Assembly: GCA_020638835.1 (NCBI GenBank)
Contig: JACKHV010000007.1
Span: 94,715 to 158,714, forward strand
DNA length: 64,000 nt
Reading direction: 5' to 3'
Origin: Planctomycetota bacterium
Lineage (GTDB): Bacteria; Planctomycetota; UBA1135; GCA-002686595
In this document: positions 23,497 to 31,405 of the stretch, piece by piece
Numbering within the stretch: the stretch's first letter is position 1
Layout: every line of letters starts with the position of its first letter
Notes under the pieces: generated by a model
What the model was told of the DNA's origin: nothing
The model's database searches: none
What the model saw: only the letters and a program-made list of their open reading frames with translations
Program-made: the position numbers and the translations under genes

Positions 23497-23573
23497 TGGT
23501 ACACCCCACAGGATTCGAACCTGTAACCTCCTGATCCGTAGTCAGGTGCTCTATCCAGTTGAGCTAGGGGTGC
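23497..23573 (-). tRNA. tRNA-Arg (ACG)
   Basis: 77-nt tRNA with anticodon stem-loop CTGAC-TACGGA-TCAG giving anticodon ACG, which reads CGU/CGC/CGA after A34 is changed to inosine by TadA. The D arm AGCTCAACTGGATAGAGC and T arm ACAGGTTCGAATCCTGT are standard, and CCA is encoded (23497-23499). The first acceptor pair is G1-U72, an unusual wobble pair. A near-consensus promoter lies just upstream (23587-23615). Confidence 0.97.
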
Positions 23574-23586
23574 GTCGGGGCGGAAG

Positions 23587-23615
23587 GTTGTAGCCGTGCG
23601 CCGGAGCCGTGTCAA
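23587..23615 (-). promoter_or_regulatory. Sigma70-type promoter of tRNA-Arg
   Basis: On the minus strand a perfect -35 TTGACA (23610-23615) and a -10 TACAAC (23587-23592) are 17 nt apart. This puts the start site about 6-8 nt before the 5' end of tRNA-Arg(ACG). It is the strongest promoter seen in the window and may also drive tadA and the tRNA-Ser genes downstream. Confidence 0.88.
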
Positions 23616-23711
23616 GCGCACCCGATCCGCAATTCCCCGGAACTCGGCGGGCCCCCGCGCGCCTCGTCGGGAGGCCCTGGAAAGCAGGCCTCGAGCCGGT
23701 AGATTCTCACC

Positions 23712-24728
23712 ATGGCCCAAGCTGCGCAGCCCCGTCATCTCATTCATCTCGGCGACCTCGAGCAGGACGAACTCCGGGACTGGATCGACCTCTCGCTCTC
23801 GATCAAGCGCTCCGGCGCCGCGCCGGCGCTGCCCGGCCGAACCTTGGGGATGCTCTTCTTCCGCGGCTCGTTGCGCACGCGCACGTCCTTCGAAGCGGCG
23901 GTACACCAGCTCGGCGGCCACGCGATCAACCTCAACGCCGCGAGTGACTTCTGGGAACTCGAGGCACGCGAAGGCGTCGTGATGGACGGCCGCGCGCCGG
24001 AACACATCCGTGACGCCGCGGCGGTGCTGTCGTCGTACGTCGACGCGCTCGCGATCCGCCCCGCCCCCGCCGGGCACTCCTGGGAACTCGACCGCCGCGA
24101 CGAAGGCATCAATGCGTGGGCCGCGCACGCGCGCGTCCCGGTGATCAACATGGAGAGCGCGCTGTGGCACCCGCTGCAGGCGCTCGCGGACACGATGACG
24201 ATGCGCGAGAGCCTCGGCGAACTCGCCGGCAAGCGCCTCGCGATCACCTGGAGCCACGCGCCGGAACCGTCGAGCCCTGCCGTCGTGCACTCGCTGCTCG
24301 ACGCGGCCGCGCGCTTCGGCATGCACATCAAGGTCGCTCACCCGCCCGGCTACGACTTGGACGGTGAAGTCATGCGTCGCGCCAAGGCCGCGTCGGAACG
24401 GGCCGGCGGCGCGCTCGAGTTCACCTCGGACCGCGAGGACGCGGTGCGCGGTGCGCACGTCGTCTATGCGCGTTCGTGGCGCTCGCTCGAGCACTACGGC
24501 AACTCGACGCTCGCGGCCAGCCAGCGCTCGCGGACCATAGGCTGGTCGGTCGACGAACAGCTGATGAAGCTCGGCGAGGACGCGAAGTTCATGCACGCGA
24601 TGCCGATCCGCCGCAACCTCGAGGCGACCGACGAAGTGCTCGACGGCCCGCGCAGCTTGATCCTCTGCCAGGCCGAGAACCGTCTGCACTCGCAGAAGGC
24701 CGTCCTGACGCGCCTGCTCGGACGCTGA
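23712..24728 (+). CDS. N-acetyl/N-succinylornithine carbamoyltransferase-like protein
   Basis: This 338-residue carbamoyltransferase starts the only plus-strand block. The carbamoyl-phosphate loop reads FRGSLRTRTSFE (SLRTR at 53-57), the form of N-acetylornithine and N-succinylornithine transcarbamylases rather than STRTR of ordinary ArgF. The C-terminal motif MHAMPIRRN followed by AENRLHSQKAVLTRLL also matches that subfamily (HCLPVRRN, AENRLW-Q), but the usual Cys is Ala. A DxGxxxLG-type ornithine motif is not evident. It would act in arginine synthesis on acylated ornithine. No other arg genes are nearby; dnaE follows 19 bp later and may share its transcript. There is no Shine-Dalgarno; TAGATT about 10 nt before the ATG could be a -10 for a leaderless mRNA. 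Confidence 0.78.
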   Translation: MAQAAQPRHLIHLGDLEQDELRDWIDLSLSIKRSGAAPALPGRTLGMLFFRGSLRTRTSFEAAVHQLGGHAINLNAASDFWELEAREGVVMDGRAPEHIRDAAAVLSSYVDALAIRPAPAGHSWELDRRDEGINAWAAHARVPVINMESALWHPLQALADTMTMRESLGELAGKRLAITWSHAPEPSSPAVVHSLLDAAARFGMHIKVAHPPGYDLDGEVMRRAKAASERAGGALEFTSDREDAVRGAHVVYARSWRSLEHYGNSTLAASQRSRTIGWSVDEQLMKLGEDAKFMHAMPIRRNLEATDEVLDGPRSLILCQAENRLHSQKAVLTRLLGR

Positions 24729-24747
24729 ACCGCGGGGAGCTGCGAAG

Positions 24748-27700
24748 ATGGCGATCCCGGACTTCGTCCACCTGCACGTCCACTCCGAGTACAGCCTGCT
24801 CGACGGCGCGAACCGCATCGGCGACCTCGTCAAGGCATGCATCAAGGACGGTCAGCCGGCACTGGCGTTGACCGACCACGGCAACATGTTCGGCGCCATC
24901 GAGCTGTACCAGAAGGCGACGGCGAAGCGCATCAAGCCGATCATCGGGTGCGAGGTCTACATCGCCCGCGACTCGATGCACAAGCCGCACAGCAAGGCGA
25001 AAGGCAACGGCTACAACCACCTCACGCTGCTCGCGCGCAACGAGGAGGGCTACAAGAACCTCGTGCAGCTCGCGTCGAAGGCGTACGTCGACGGCTACCA
25101 CTTCCGCCCGCGCATCGACAAGGAACTGCTCGAGAAGCACACCGCGGGCATCAACTGCCTGTCGGGTTGCCTCGCCGGCGAGATCAACCAGCTGTTCCGC
25201 CAGGACAAGGAACAGGAAGCCGCCGAGCTCGCCGCGCGCCTGCGCGACATGTTCGGGCCGGAACACTTCTGGCTGGAACTGCAGCGCAACGGCATCGAGC
25301 TGCAGGACCGCGTCAACGAGTCGATGGTCCGCCTGTCGCAGAAGACGGGCATCCCGCTGATCGCGACGAACGACATCCACTACTTGCGCCACGAGGACTG
25401 CGAGGCGCAGGACGTGCTGCTGTGCATCAACACCGGCGCGAAGAAGACCGACGAGAAGCGCTTCCGCTTCGAGACGGACTCCTTGTACTTCAAGACGCGC
25501 GAAGAGATGGGGCACATGTTCCGGGACCTCCCGGACTCGCTGCGCGCGACGATGGACGTCGCGGACCAGACCGACCTCGCGATCGAGTTCGGCAACTACC
25601 ACCTCCCCGTCTTCGAGGCCGACACGGGCGAGACGTCGGAACAGATCTTCGACCGCTTGCTCGAGGAAGGCCTCCGCCGCAAGTACGGCACCGACAACGC
25701 GGAAGCCCGTCAGCGACTCGAGTACGAGAAGCGCGTGATCCGCGAGCTCGGCTTCGTGTCGTACTTCCTGATCGTCTGGGATCTGATCCGCTGGGCGCGC
25801 GAGCACGACATCCCCGTCGGTCCCGGCCGCGGGTCTGCCGCAGGTTCGATGGTCGCCTACCTGCTCGACATCACGCTCGTCTGCCCGCTCAAGTATGGCC
25901 TGCTGTTCGAACGCTTCCTCAACTCCGCGCGCGTGTCGATGCCCGACATCGACATCGACTTCTGCAAGGAAGGTCGCGAGCGCGTCCTGGCGTACACGCG
26001 CGAACGCTACGGCGAGGAGAAGGTCGCGCAGATCGCGACCTTCGGCACGATGGCGTCGCGCACCGTCGTCCGCGACGTGGGGCGCGTGCTCGACGTGCCG
26101 CTCAAGGACGTCGACCGCGTCGCGAAGAAGATCCCGCAGGGCCCGGGCGCGAAGAGCCTCGCCGAGTCACTGCAGTCGGATCCCGACCTGATCGAGCTGT
26201 CGAACGACGCGAGCCTCGCGGAGCTGTTCAAGCTCTCCCTCCCCCTCGAGGGCATGGCGCGCCACATGTCGACGCACGCGGCCGGCGTCGTCATCGCCGA
26301 CAAGTCGATCGACTCCTACGTGCCGCTCGCCAAGAACGGCGACGACATCTGCACGCAGTGGCCCGCGCCCCAGCTCGAAGAGCTCGGCCTGCTCAAGATG
26401 GACTACCTCGGTCTGCGGACCCTGACCATCATCGAGCGCGCACAGCGCAACATCGAGAAACAGGGCGGCACGCGGCCCGACCTCGACCACATCGAGCTGA
26501 ACGACCCGACGACCTACGCGCTGCTCGTCTCCGGCGACACGCAAGGCATCTTCCAGCTCGAATCGGAAGGCATGCGCAAGCTGATCGCGCGCATCAAGCC
26601 GGACTGCTTCGAGGACCTGATCGCCATCCTCGCCCTCTACCGGCCCGGCCCGCTCGAGTCGGGCATGGTGGACATGTTCGTGCGCCGCAAGCACGGAGAG
26701 GAACCGATCGAGTATCCCCACCCGATGCTCGAAGGCCTCCTGAAGGAGACCTACGGCTGCATCGTCTACCAGGAACAGGTCATGCTGATCTCGAACCAGC
26801 TGGCCAACTTCGCGCTGAACGACGCGGACAACCTGCGCAAGGCGATGGGCAAGAAGAAGCCCGAGATCATGCAGAAGTTCTCGGCGCAGTTCCTGGAGGG
26901 AGCCGTCTCCAACGGCTGCGACCCCGAGGTCGCGCAGGCCACCTGGGACAACATCGTCAAGTTCGGGGGCTACGGCTTCAACAAGTCGCACTCGACCGCC
27001 TACGCGCTGATCACCTACCACACGGCGTACTTGAAGGCGCACCACCGCACGGCGTTCCTCGCGGGCAACCTGTCGTGCGAGATGGGCGACTCCGACAAGG
27101 TGAAGGTGCTGCTCGACGACGCGCGCTCGGCCGGCGTCGAAGTGCGCCTGCCCGACGTCTCGCGCTCGTCGTGGGAGTTCGAGCCGGAGGAGGGCGCGAT
27201 CCGATTCGGACTCGGCGCGATCAAGGGCGTCGGACAACGCGCGGCGGAACAACTGGTCGCCGCGCGCGAGGAACTCGTCGCGGATGGTGCAGCGATCGGC
27301 CTGCACTCGCTCGCGTCGAAGGTCGACCCGACCGAAGTCGGCAAGACCGCCTGGGAAGCCTTGATCAAGGCGGGCACCTTCGACTTCACCGGCCACAACC
27401 GCGGCGCGGTGCTGGCCGCGCTCGAAGCCGCGATGGCCGACGGCGCGCGCGCGGCCGCGGACCGCCGCTCCGGACAAGGCGACCTGTTCGGCGGCGCACC
27501 CGAGGAACCGCAGGCCGCCGCTTCGGACGGCATCGACGACTCGAAGGCGTGGGGCGAGCAGGAGACGCTCAAGGCCGAGTACGACGTGCTCGGCTTCTAC
27601 CTCTCAGGCCACCCCCTCGAGGAACGCGCGGGATTGATGAACATCCTCGCCAGCGTCGGGACCGACCGCCTGAACGAACTCCCCGGCGGCGCCGAAGTGC

Positions 27701-28200
27701 GGCTCGCGGGCATGGTCGTCGGCTACTCGGAAGCGATCGTCAAGTCGGGCCGCATGGCCGGCCAGAAGATGGCGCGCTTCCGCCTGGAGGACCTGAAGGG
27801 CAGCGTCGGCGTGACCTGCTTCCCGCGCACTTTCGAGGAGTGCCGCGACCGCCTCGAAGAAGGCGCGGTCGTCGTGCTGAAGGGCAAGCTCGAGGACAAC
27901 AACGAGGAGCCCGCCGTGCTGCTGGACGAGCTGATGACCGTCGAGGACGCGATCGAGCGCTTCCAGGGCGGCGTCGTCATCCAGCTCGGTCCCGAGGACA
28001 AAGGCGTGCTCGCCGAGCTGGAGGCGTCGATCAAGGCGAACCGCGGCTCGCAGCCCCTGTACTTCCTCGTGCGCGGCGACGACGGCCACAGCCGGCGCAT
28101 CCGTGCGGGCTCCGAGTGGACGGTCGCGATCTCCGACGGCTTCGCGCGCGAAGTGGACGGTCTGCTCGGCCGCGGGCGCGTGCGCCTGGCGCGCGTCTGA
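24748..28200 (+). CDS. dnaE: DNA polymerase III subunit alpha
   Basis: This 1150-residue protein is the replicative polymerase DnaE (type 1). The N-terminal PHP domain starts FVHLHVHSEYSLLDG, with the metal-ligand positions intact. The C-family palm has GPGRGSAAGS and the catalytic aspartates in MPDIDIDFCKEGR (Asp400, 402, 404). Further on are SGDTQGIFQLESEGM, the fingers, the helix-hairpin-helix region (IRFGLGAIKGVGQRAAEQL), and an OB-fold (LAGMVVGYSEAIVKSGR) with a short C-terminal domain. The length matches E. coli DnaE (1160). It lies 19 bp after the carbamoyltransferase gene and 40 bp before the next plus-strand gene, so a three-gene transcript is possible. Confidence 0.98.
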   Translation: MAIPDFVHLHVHSEYSLLDGANRIGDLVKACIKDGQPALALTDHGNMFGAIELYQKATAKRIKPIIGCEVYIARDSMHKPHSKAKGNGYNHLTLLARNEEGYKNLVQLASKAYVDGYHFRPRIDKELLEKHTAGINCLSGCLAGEINQLFRQDKEQEAAELAARLRDMFGPEHFWLELQRNGIELQDRVNESMVRLSQKTGIPLIATNDIHYLRHEDCEAQDVLLCINTGAKKTDEKRFRFETDSLYFKTREEMGHMFRDLPDSLRATMDVADQTDLAIEFGNYHLPVFEADTGETSEQIFDRLLEEGLRRKYGTDNAEARQRLEYEKRVIRELGFVSYFLIVWDLIRWAREHDIPVGPGRGSAAGSMVAYLLDITLVCPLKYGLLFERFLNSARVSMPDIDIDFCKEGRERVLAYTRERYGEEKVAQIATFGTMASRTVVRDVGRVLDVPLKDVDRVAKKIPQGPGAKSLAESLQSDPDLIELSNDASLAELFKLSLPLEGMARHMSTHAAGVVIADKSIDSYVPLAKNGDDICTQWPAPQLEELGLLKMDYLGLRTLTIIERAQRNIEKQGGTRPDLDHIELNDPTTYALLVSGDTQGIFQLESEGMRKLIARIKPDCFEDLIAILALYRPGPLESGMVDMFVRRKHGEEPIEYPHPMLEGLLKETYGCIVYQEQVMLISNQLANFALNDADNLRKAMGKKKPEIMQKFSAQFLEGAVSNGCDPEVAQATWDNIVKFGGYGFNKSHSTAYALITYHTAYLKAHHRTAFLAGNLSCEMGDSDKVKVLLDDARSAGVEVRLPDVSRSSWEFEPEEGAIRFGLGAIKGVGQRAAEQLVAAREELVADGAAIGLHSLASKVDPTEVGKTAWEALIKAGTFDFTGHNRGAVLAALEAAMADGARAAADRRSGQGDLFGGAPEEPQAAASDGIDDSKAWGEQETLKAEYDVLGFYLSGHPLEERAGLMNILASVGTDRLNELPGGAEVRLAGMVVGYSEAIVKSGRMAGQKMARFRLEDLKGSVGVTCFPRTFEECRDRLEEGAVVVLKGKLEDNNEEPAVLLDELMTVEDAIERFQGGVVIQLGPEDKGVLAELEASIKANRGSQPLYFLVRGDDGHSRRIRAGSEWTVAISDGFAREVDGLLGRGRVRLARV

Positions 28201-28240
28201 GCTGAGTGAACGCGGAACCGCGCGCCGCGTTCTCTCCCCC

Positions 28241-29449
28241 ATGCGCAGGCTCTGGCTACTGGTTCCGTTCCTGGTCCTCGTGACCCTGCTCGCGCTGCGC
28301 GGCGGCGGTCGGTCCGGAGACGATCCCCTCACCTCGCCCGCGGCGACGCGAGAGCCCCGGCGGGACGTCGGAGTGCTTCCGCCCCCCGCGGTGCGCACGC
28401 CCGACGCGGAACCGGCCGCGGCGCGCGAAGCCGTCGAGTCGACCGAGCCCGCGACCAGCGCGGTCACGAAGGATCCGGATCCGGACGAGCCGCCCGAGGA
28501 GGCGGAGGACGTCGAGCTCTACCCCGACCCCGTCGAACTCGGTGACTGCGCGCTCTTCCTCGAGGTCTACGAGCGGAGCGCGCTGCTGCCGGTCGCGACG
28601 ACGGTGCACCTGTGGCGGCTCGACGCGCCCGGCAACGAGCACTGGGGCGCCGGCGCGCAGCTGCAAGCGACGATCGACGTCGGTCTCGAAGGCGGCTGGG
28701 CGCGCGAGTTGCCCGCGGGTCGTTACCGCGCGCGCTGCCTCGCGGAGCGCCGCGCGAACGAGGACCCGCACGAGTTCATGGTCAGCGGCGACACCACACG
28801 CCTTCGCTTGTCGATCGACACGCCGCGCGAACGCGAGCTGCTCGTGCAGCTCTTCTCCGCCGACGGCGAGCCGATACGAGAAGCCGAGTTCAGCCTGCAG
28901 GTTCGCGGCGCGAACAGCCACTCCGTCGGGCGGCCCGACTGGGCGAAGGAGCGCGAGCCGAAGTTCGACGCCGCCTTCGTCGGCGTCGGCATGGGCGGCG
29001 CCTGGTCCGGCGGTCGTCGCGCGCGCTGGAAGCGCCTCTCTGCCGACGCCGAGGGCTGGTTCCGTCCCGGCAGCGCGCGTGAGGGCAAGCGCGACGAGAC
29101 GCCCACCTACCGGCTCGAAGCGCGCGTCGGCGAGCTCGCCCCGCTGAGCCACTACTTCGACGGCGACGACGAAGACCTGCGCTGGATCTCCGTGCTCGTC
29201 GATCCCGAACTCGCGGAGCGATCCGTGGTCGCGCCCGACGGGCGCTCGTGCGCGGAGCTCTCGCGCGGGCTGCGCGTGACGAGCGGCGTCCTCCCCTTCC
29301 GCCCCGGGCAGGCGGACTCGTGGCGTCACGTGCCGGTCGAAGCTTCGCGCCGCTGGGAGGACGACTACGAGGACTTCGAGCTGTCGTTCACCCTCGCCGA
29401 TCTGCCGCTTCCGACGCGCGAGTTGATCGAGAAGCCGGCGAGGCGGTGA
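28241..29449 (+). CDS. Exported protein of unknown function with N-terminal membrane anchor
   Basis: I do not recognise this 402-residue protein. It has a short basic start and one hydrophobic helix (LWLLVPFLVLVTLLAL, residues 4-19), a signal anchor or uncleaved signal peptide. A Pro/Glu/Ala-rich linker (about 22-98) of low complexity follows, and then a region rich in predicted beta strands (about 100-400) with phrases such as LPAGRYRARCLAE and LLVQLFSADGEPIREAEFSL. These resemble repeated carboxypeptidase-regulatory or beta-sandwich domains common in exported planctomycete proteins. It would sit outside the inner membrane. It begins 40 bp after dnaE on the same strand and ends against the convergent lipoprotein gene; an imperfect hairpin at 29432-29465 could terminate both. 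Confidence 0.6.
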   Translation: MRRLWLLVPFLVLVTLLALRGGGRSGDDPLTSPAATREPRRDVGVLPPPAVRTPDAEPAAAREAVESTEPATSAVTKDPDPDEPPEEAEDVELYPDPVELGDCALFLEVYERSALLPVATTVHLWRLDAPGNEHWGAGAQLQATIDVGLEGGWARELPAGRYRARCLAERRANEDPHEFMVSGDTTRLRLSIDTPRERELLVQLFSADGEPIREAEFSLQVRGANSHSVGRPDWAKEREPKFDAAFVGVGMGGAWSGGRRARWKRLSADAEGWFRPGSAREGKRDETPTYRLEARVGELAPLSHYFDGDDEDLRWISVLVDPELAERSVVAPDGRSCAELSRGLRVTSGVLPFRPGQADSWRHVPVEASRRWEDDYEDFELSFTLADLPLPTRELIEKPARR

Positions 29450-29473
29450 CGCCCCGCCGGCGCTTCGACGACG

Positions 29474-30415
29474 TCAGTCGGTGTACTCGAAGCCGTCGTG
29501 CATGGACTTCGTCGCGGACATCAGGTCGGTCCTGTGCGTCAGGACCGCGTGGTTCGCGTAGGTGACGCCCGGAGTGAGTCCGTACTCGAAGGCACCGAGC
29601 GGAACGTCCACCTCGACGACGTCCCAGCCGCCGATCGAGTGACGCGTGCTGCCGGTCAGCAAGTCGGCGGAGAAGGTGCCGTCGTTGAACACGAAGCTCC
29701 ACAGCTCGTACTGCCCGGGCTGCGCCGTCCGCAGCCTCACGCCGGTGGTCGAGGCCTCCATGGTGGTCCAACGCAGCACCTCGACGTTCGGCGGCACGGG
29801 CGTGCCGATGCCTCCCTGCAGGATCGGGTCGAGGAGCGCGTGAGCCTGCGACGCGTCGAGCGCGACGACGTGGAAGCCGTACGTCAGGTTGTCGTCGCCG
29901 GGGTCGTCTCCGGGCACCAGCGGACCGCCGAACACGAGGACGCTCTGCAGGTCGGAAGCGGCGGCGAAGCTCGGGCTCGGGCCGGTGCGACGCGTCGTGA
30001 CCCCGCCGTCCATCGGCGGCTGCAACAGCTTGGCTCCCGACGCGGACTTCTCCGCGTCCGGATCCGAACAGCGCACGAGTTCGCCCTCGAAATGCGTCGC
30101 TCCGTCGGGCACCGCCCCGCTGACGAAGCCGTTCTGGTCCGTCGACCCCTCGGTCGTTCCGAGTTCGTTCCCGTTCTCGTCGTACCACGTGATCTTGAAG
30201 CACTTGCCGCCGTGCGAGGGCCCGGCGTTCACGTCGAAGGTCCGTTCACCGGTCGTGCTGACGAAGAACTCGACGTGGACGTCGTCGCTGAACGGAACGG
30301 GGATGACGAGTTCACCGTGCGCTTGTCCCGTGCTGCCGCAAGCGGCGAGGGAGAGAGAGAGAGCGAGGGCCAGCAGGCCGAGAGCCGTGCCGAGCCGAGA
30401 GCTGCCGTGATTCAT
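29474..30415 (-). CDS. Lipoprotein of unknown function
   Basis: This 313-residue protein has a lipoprotein signal peptide: basic N-region, hydrophobic stretch LGLLALALSLSLAAC and a lipobox ending at Cys26. The mature part is acidic and beta-rich, with many Gly/Asp/Thr turns (for example YDENGNELGTTEGSTDQ, and a second half beginning near FAAASDLQSVLVFGGPLVPG). I see no catalytic motif. Two or three immunoglobulin-like or jelly-roll domains are plausible, but that is a guess. It stands alone, convergent with the plus-strand block, and has about 560 bp of gene-free sequence upstream. Confidence 0.6.
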   Translation of the reverse strand: MNHGSSRLGTALGLLALALSLSLAACGSTGQAHGELVIPVPFSDDVHVEFFVSTTGERTFDVNAGPSHGGKCFKITWYDENGNELGTTEGSTDQNGFVSGAVPDGATHFEGELVRCSDPDAEKSASGAKLLQPPMDGGVTTRRTGPSPSFAAASDLQSVLVFGGPLVPGDDPGDDNLTYGFHVVALDASQAHALLDPILQGGIGTPVPPNVEVLRWTTMEASTTGVRLRTAQPGQYELWSFVFNDGTFSADLLTGSTRHSIGGWDVVEVDVPLGAFEYGLTPGVTYANHAVLTHRTDLMSATKSMHDGFEYTD

Positions 30416-30910
30416 GCTTGTGTCGATCCTCCAGGACCTCGAGCCCTCGGAGCGGCCCGCGCCGGCGGCCCGTCCCGCGCGCCGACGAGGTGCTCGGCGC
30501 GCGCGGCGTCAGGCAGGAACGGGCCGACGCACCGAGCGCGGCCCCGACGAACCGGCCGCCGGAATCGAGTGGGTTCAGAGGCGGACGACGCCGTGCGAGC
30601 TCGGAGGCTGCCGCGGTGGGTCCGGGAGCGCCCTCGCTCGCACGTCGCGACCGGCTCGGCCCCGCGGGGATGGGAGTCGGTGCGCGTCGGTGCGTTCGTC
30701 CGAGGGGGAAGACTCTCGGAGCGCGCGGCGGTTCGCGGAGTCCGCGAGAATCCGCGACGAAGCTCGCGCGCGCCTCGACGCCCCATACCACCGCGGTCCC
30801 CCGCCCGCCCTGGGGGACCGCCCTCCCCGCCGCTCGGTTCGCGCACGATCGGCGCCGCAGCCCTTGATCGGGACGCGTCCCGCCGCGACTCGCACGGATC
30901 CGCCGCGGAC
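30416..30910. other. Gene-free region between rplQ and the lipoprotein gene
   Basis: About 500 bp with no supported gene or RNA family. It must hold the lipoprotein promoter, though no clear one was found. A perfect 10-bp stem with a 9-nt loop (30793-30821) forms a strong hairpin about 100 bp after the rplQ terminator and could be a back-up terminator. Searches by eye for RNase P RNA, tmRNA and 6S RNA signatures found none. Confidence 0.5.
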
Positions 30911-30950
30911 ACGAAGCAAGGGCGCCCGACCGCGAACGGTCGAGCGCCCT
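30911..30950 (-). terminator. Terminator of the alpha operon, after rplQ
   Basis: On the minus strand a 14-bp stem with one mismatch (30919-30932 / 30937-30950) and a CGAA/TTCG-type tetraloop is followed by a modest T-rich tail (TTGCTTCGT). It starts 30 bp after the rplQ stop and ends the long ribosomal cluster. Confidence 0.78.
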
Positions 30951-30979
30951 GGTTCGTGCGGCCCTCGCGGGGCCGTGGA

Positions 30980-31369
30980 CTACTCGGCGTCGGCGCCGGC
31001 CGCGGCCGGGGTGCGCTCGACGAACTCGATGATCGCCCGCTCCGAAGCGTCGCCGAGGCGGGGCTTCGCGAGCTTCAGGATCCGGCAATAGCCGCCGGGA
31101 CGGTCCTTGAAGCGCGGGCCCAAGACCTCGAACAGCTTGGATACGGCGTCCTTCGAACGCAGCGCCGCGAAGGCACGGCGACGGTTGTGGACGCTCGACT
31201 CCTTGGAGGTGGTGATGAGCTTCTCGATGACCGGACGCAGGGCCTTGGCCTTGGTCAGGGTCGTCGTGATGCGCTCGTGCTCGATGAGCGAGACAGCCAT
31301 GTTGCGCTGCATCGCCGTCCGGTGGCTGGCCGTCCGGCCGAGCTTGAATTCTCTTACGCGGTGTCGCAT
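30980..31369 (-). CDS. rplQ: 50S ribosomal protein L17
   Basis: This 129-residue protein is L17, located near the exit of the peptide tunnel. The conserved start MRHRVREFKLGRTASHR and segment RRRAFAALRSKDAVSKLF match the family; the last 12 residues are an Ala-rich tail. It is the last gene of the alpha operon, 36 bp after rpoA, and is followed by a terminator. Confidence 0.97.
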   Translation of the reverse strand: MRHRVREFKLGRTASHRTAMQRNMAVSLIEHERITTTLTKAKALRPVIEKLITTSKESSVHNRRRAFAALRSKDAVSKLFEVLGPRFKDRPGGYCRILKLAKPRLGDASERAIIEFVERTPAAAGADAE

Positions 31370-31405
31370 GTGATCGGTCTCCCGTGGTCTAGCAGCTCGC
31401 TGCGG

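Noticed and set aside
30416..30910. RNase P RNA, tmRNA or 6S RNA in the gap after rplQ
   Set aside because: Several hairpins occur but none of the conserved core sequences of these RNAs is present.
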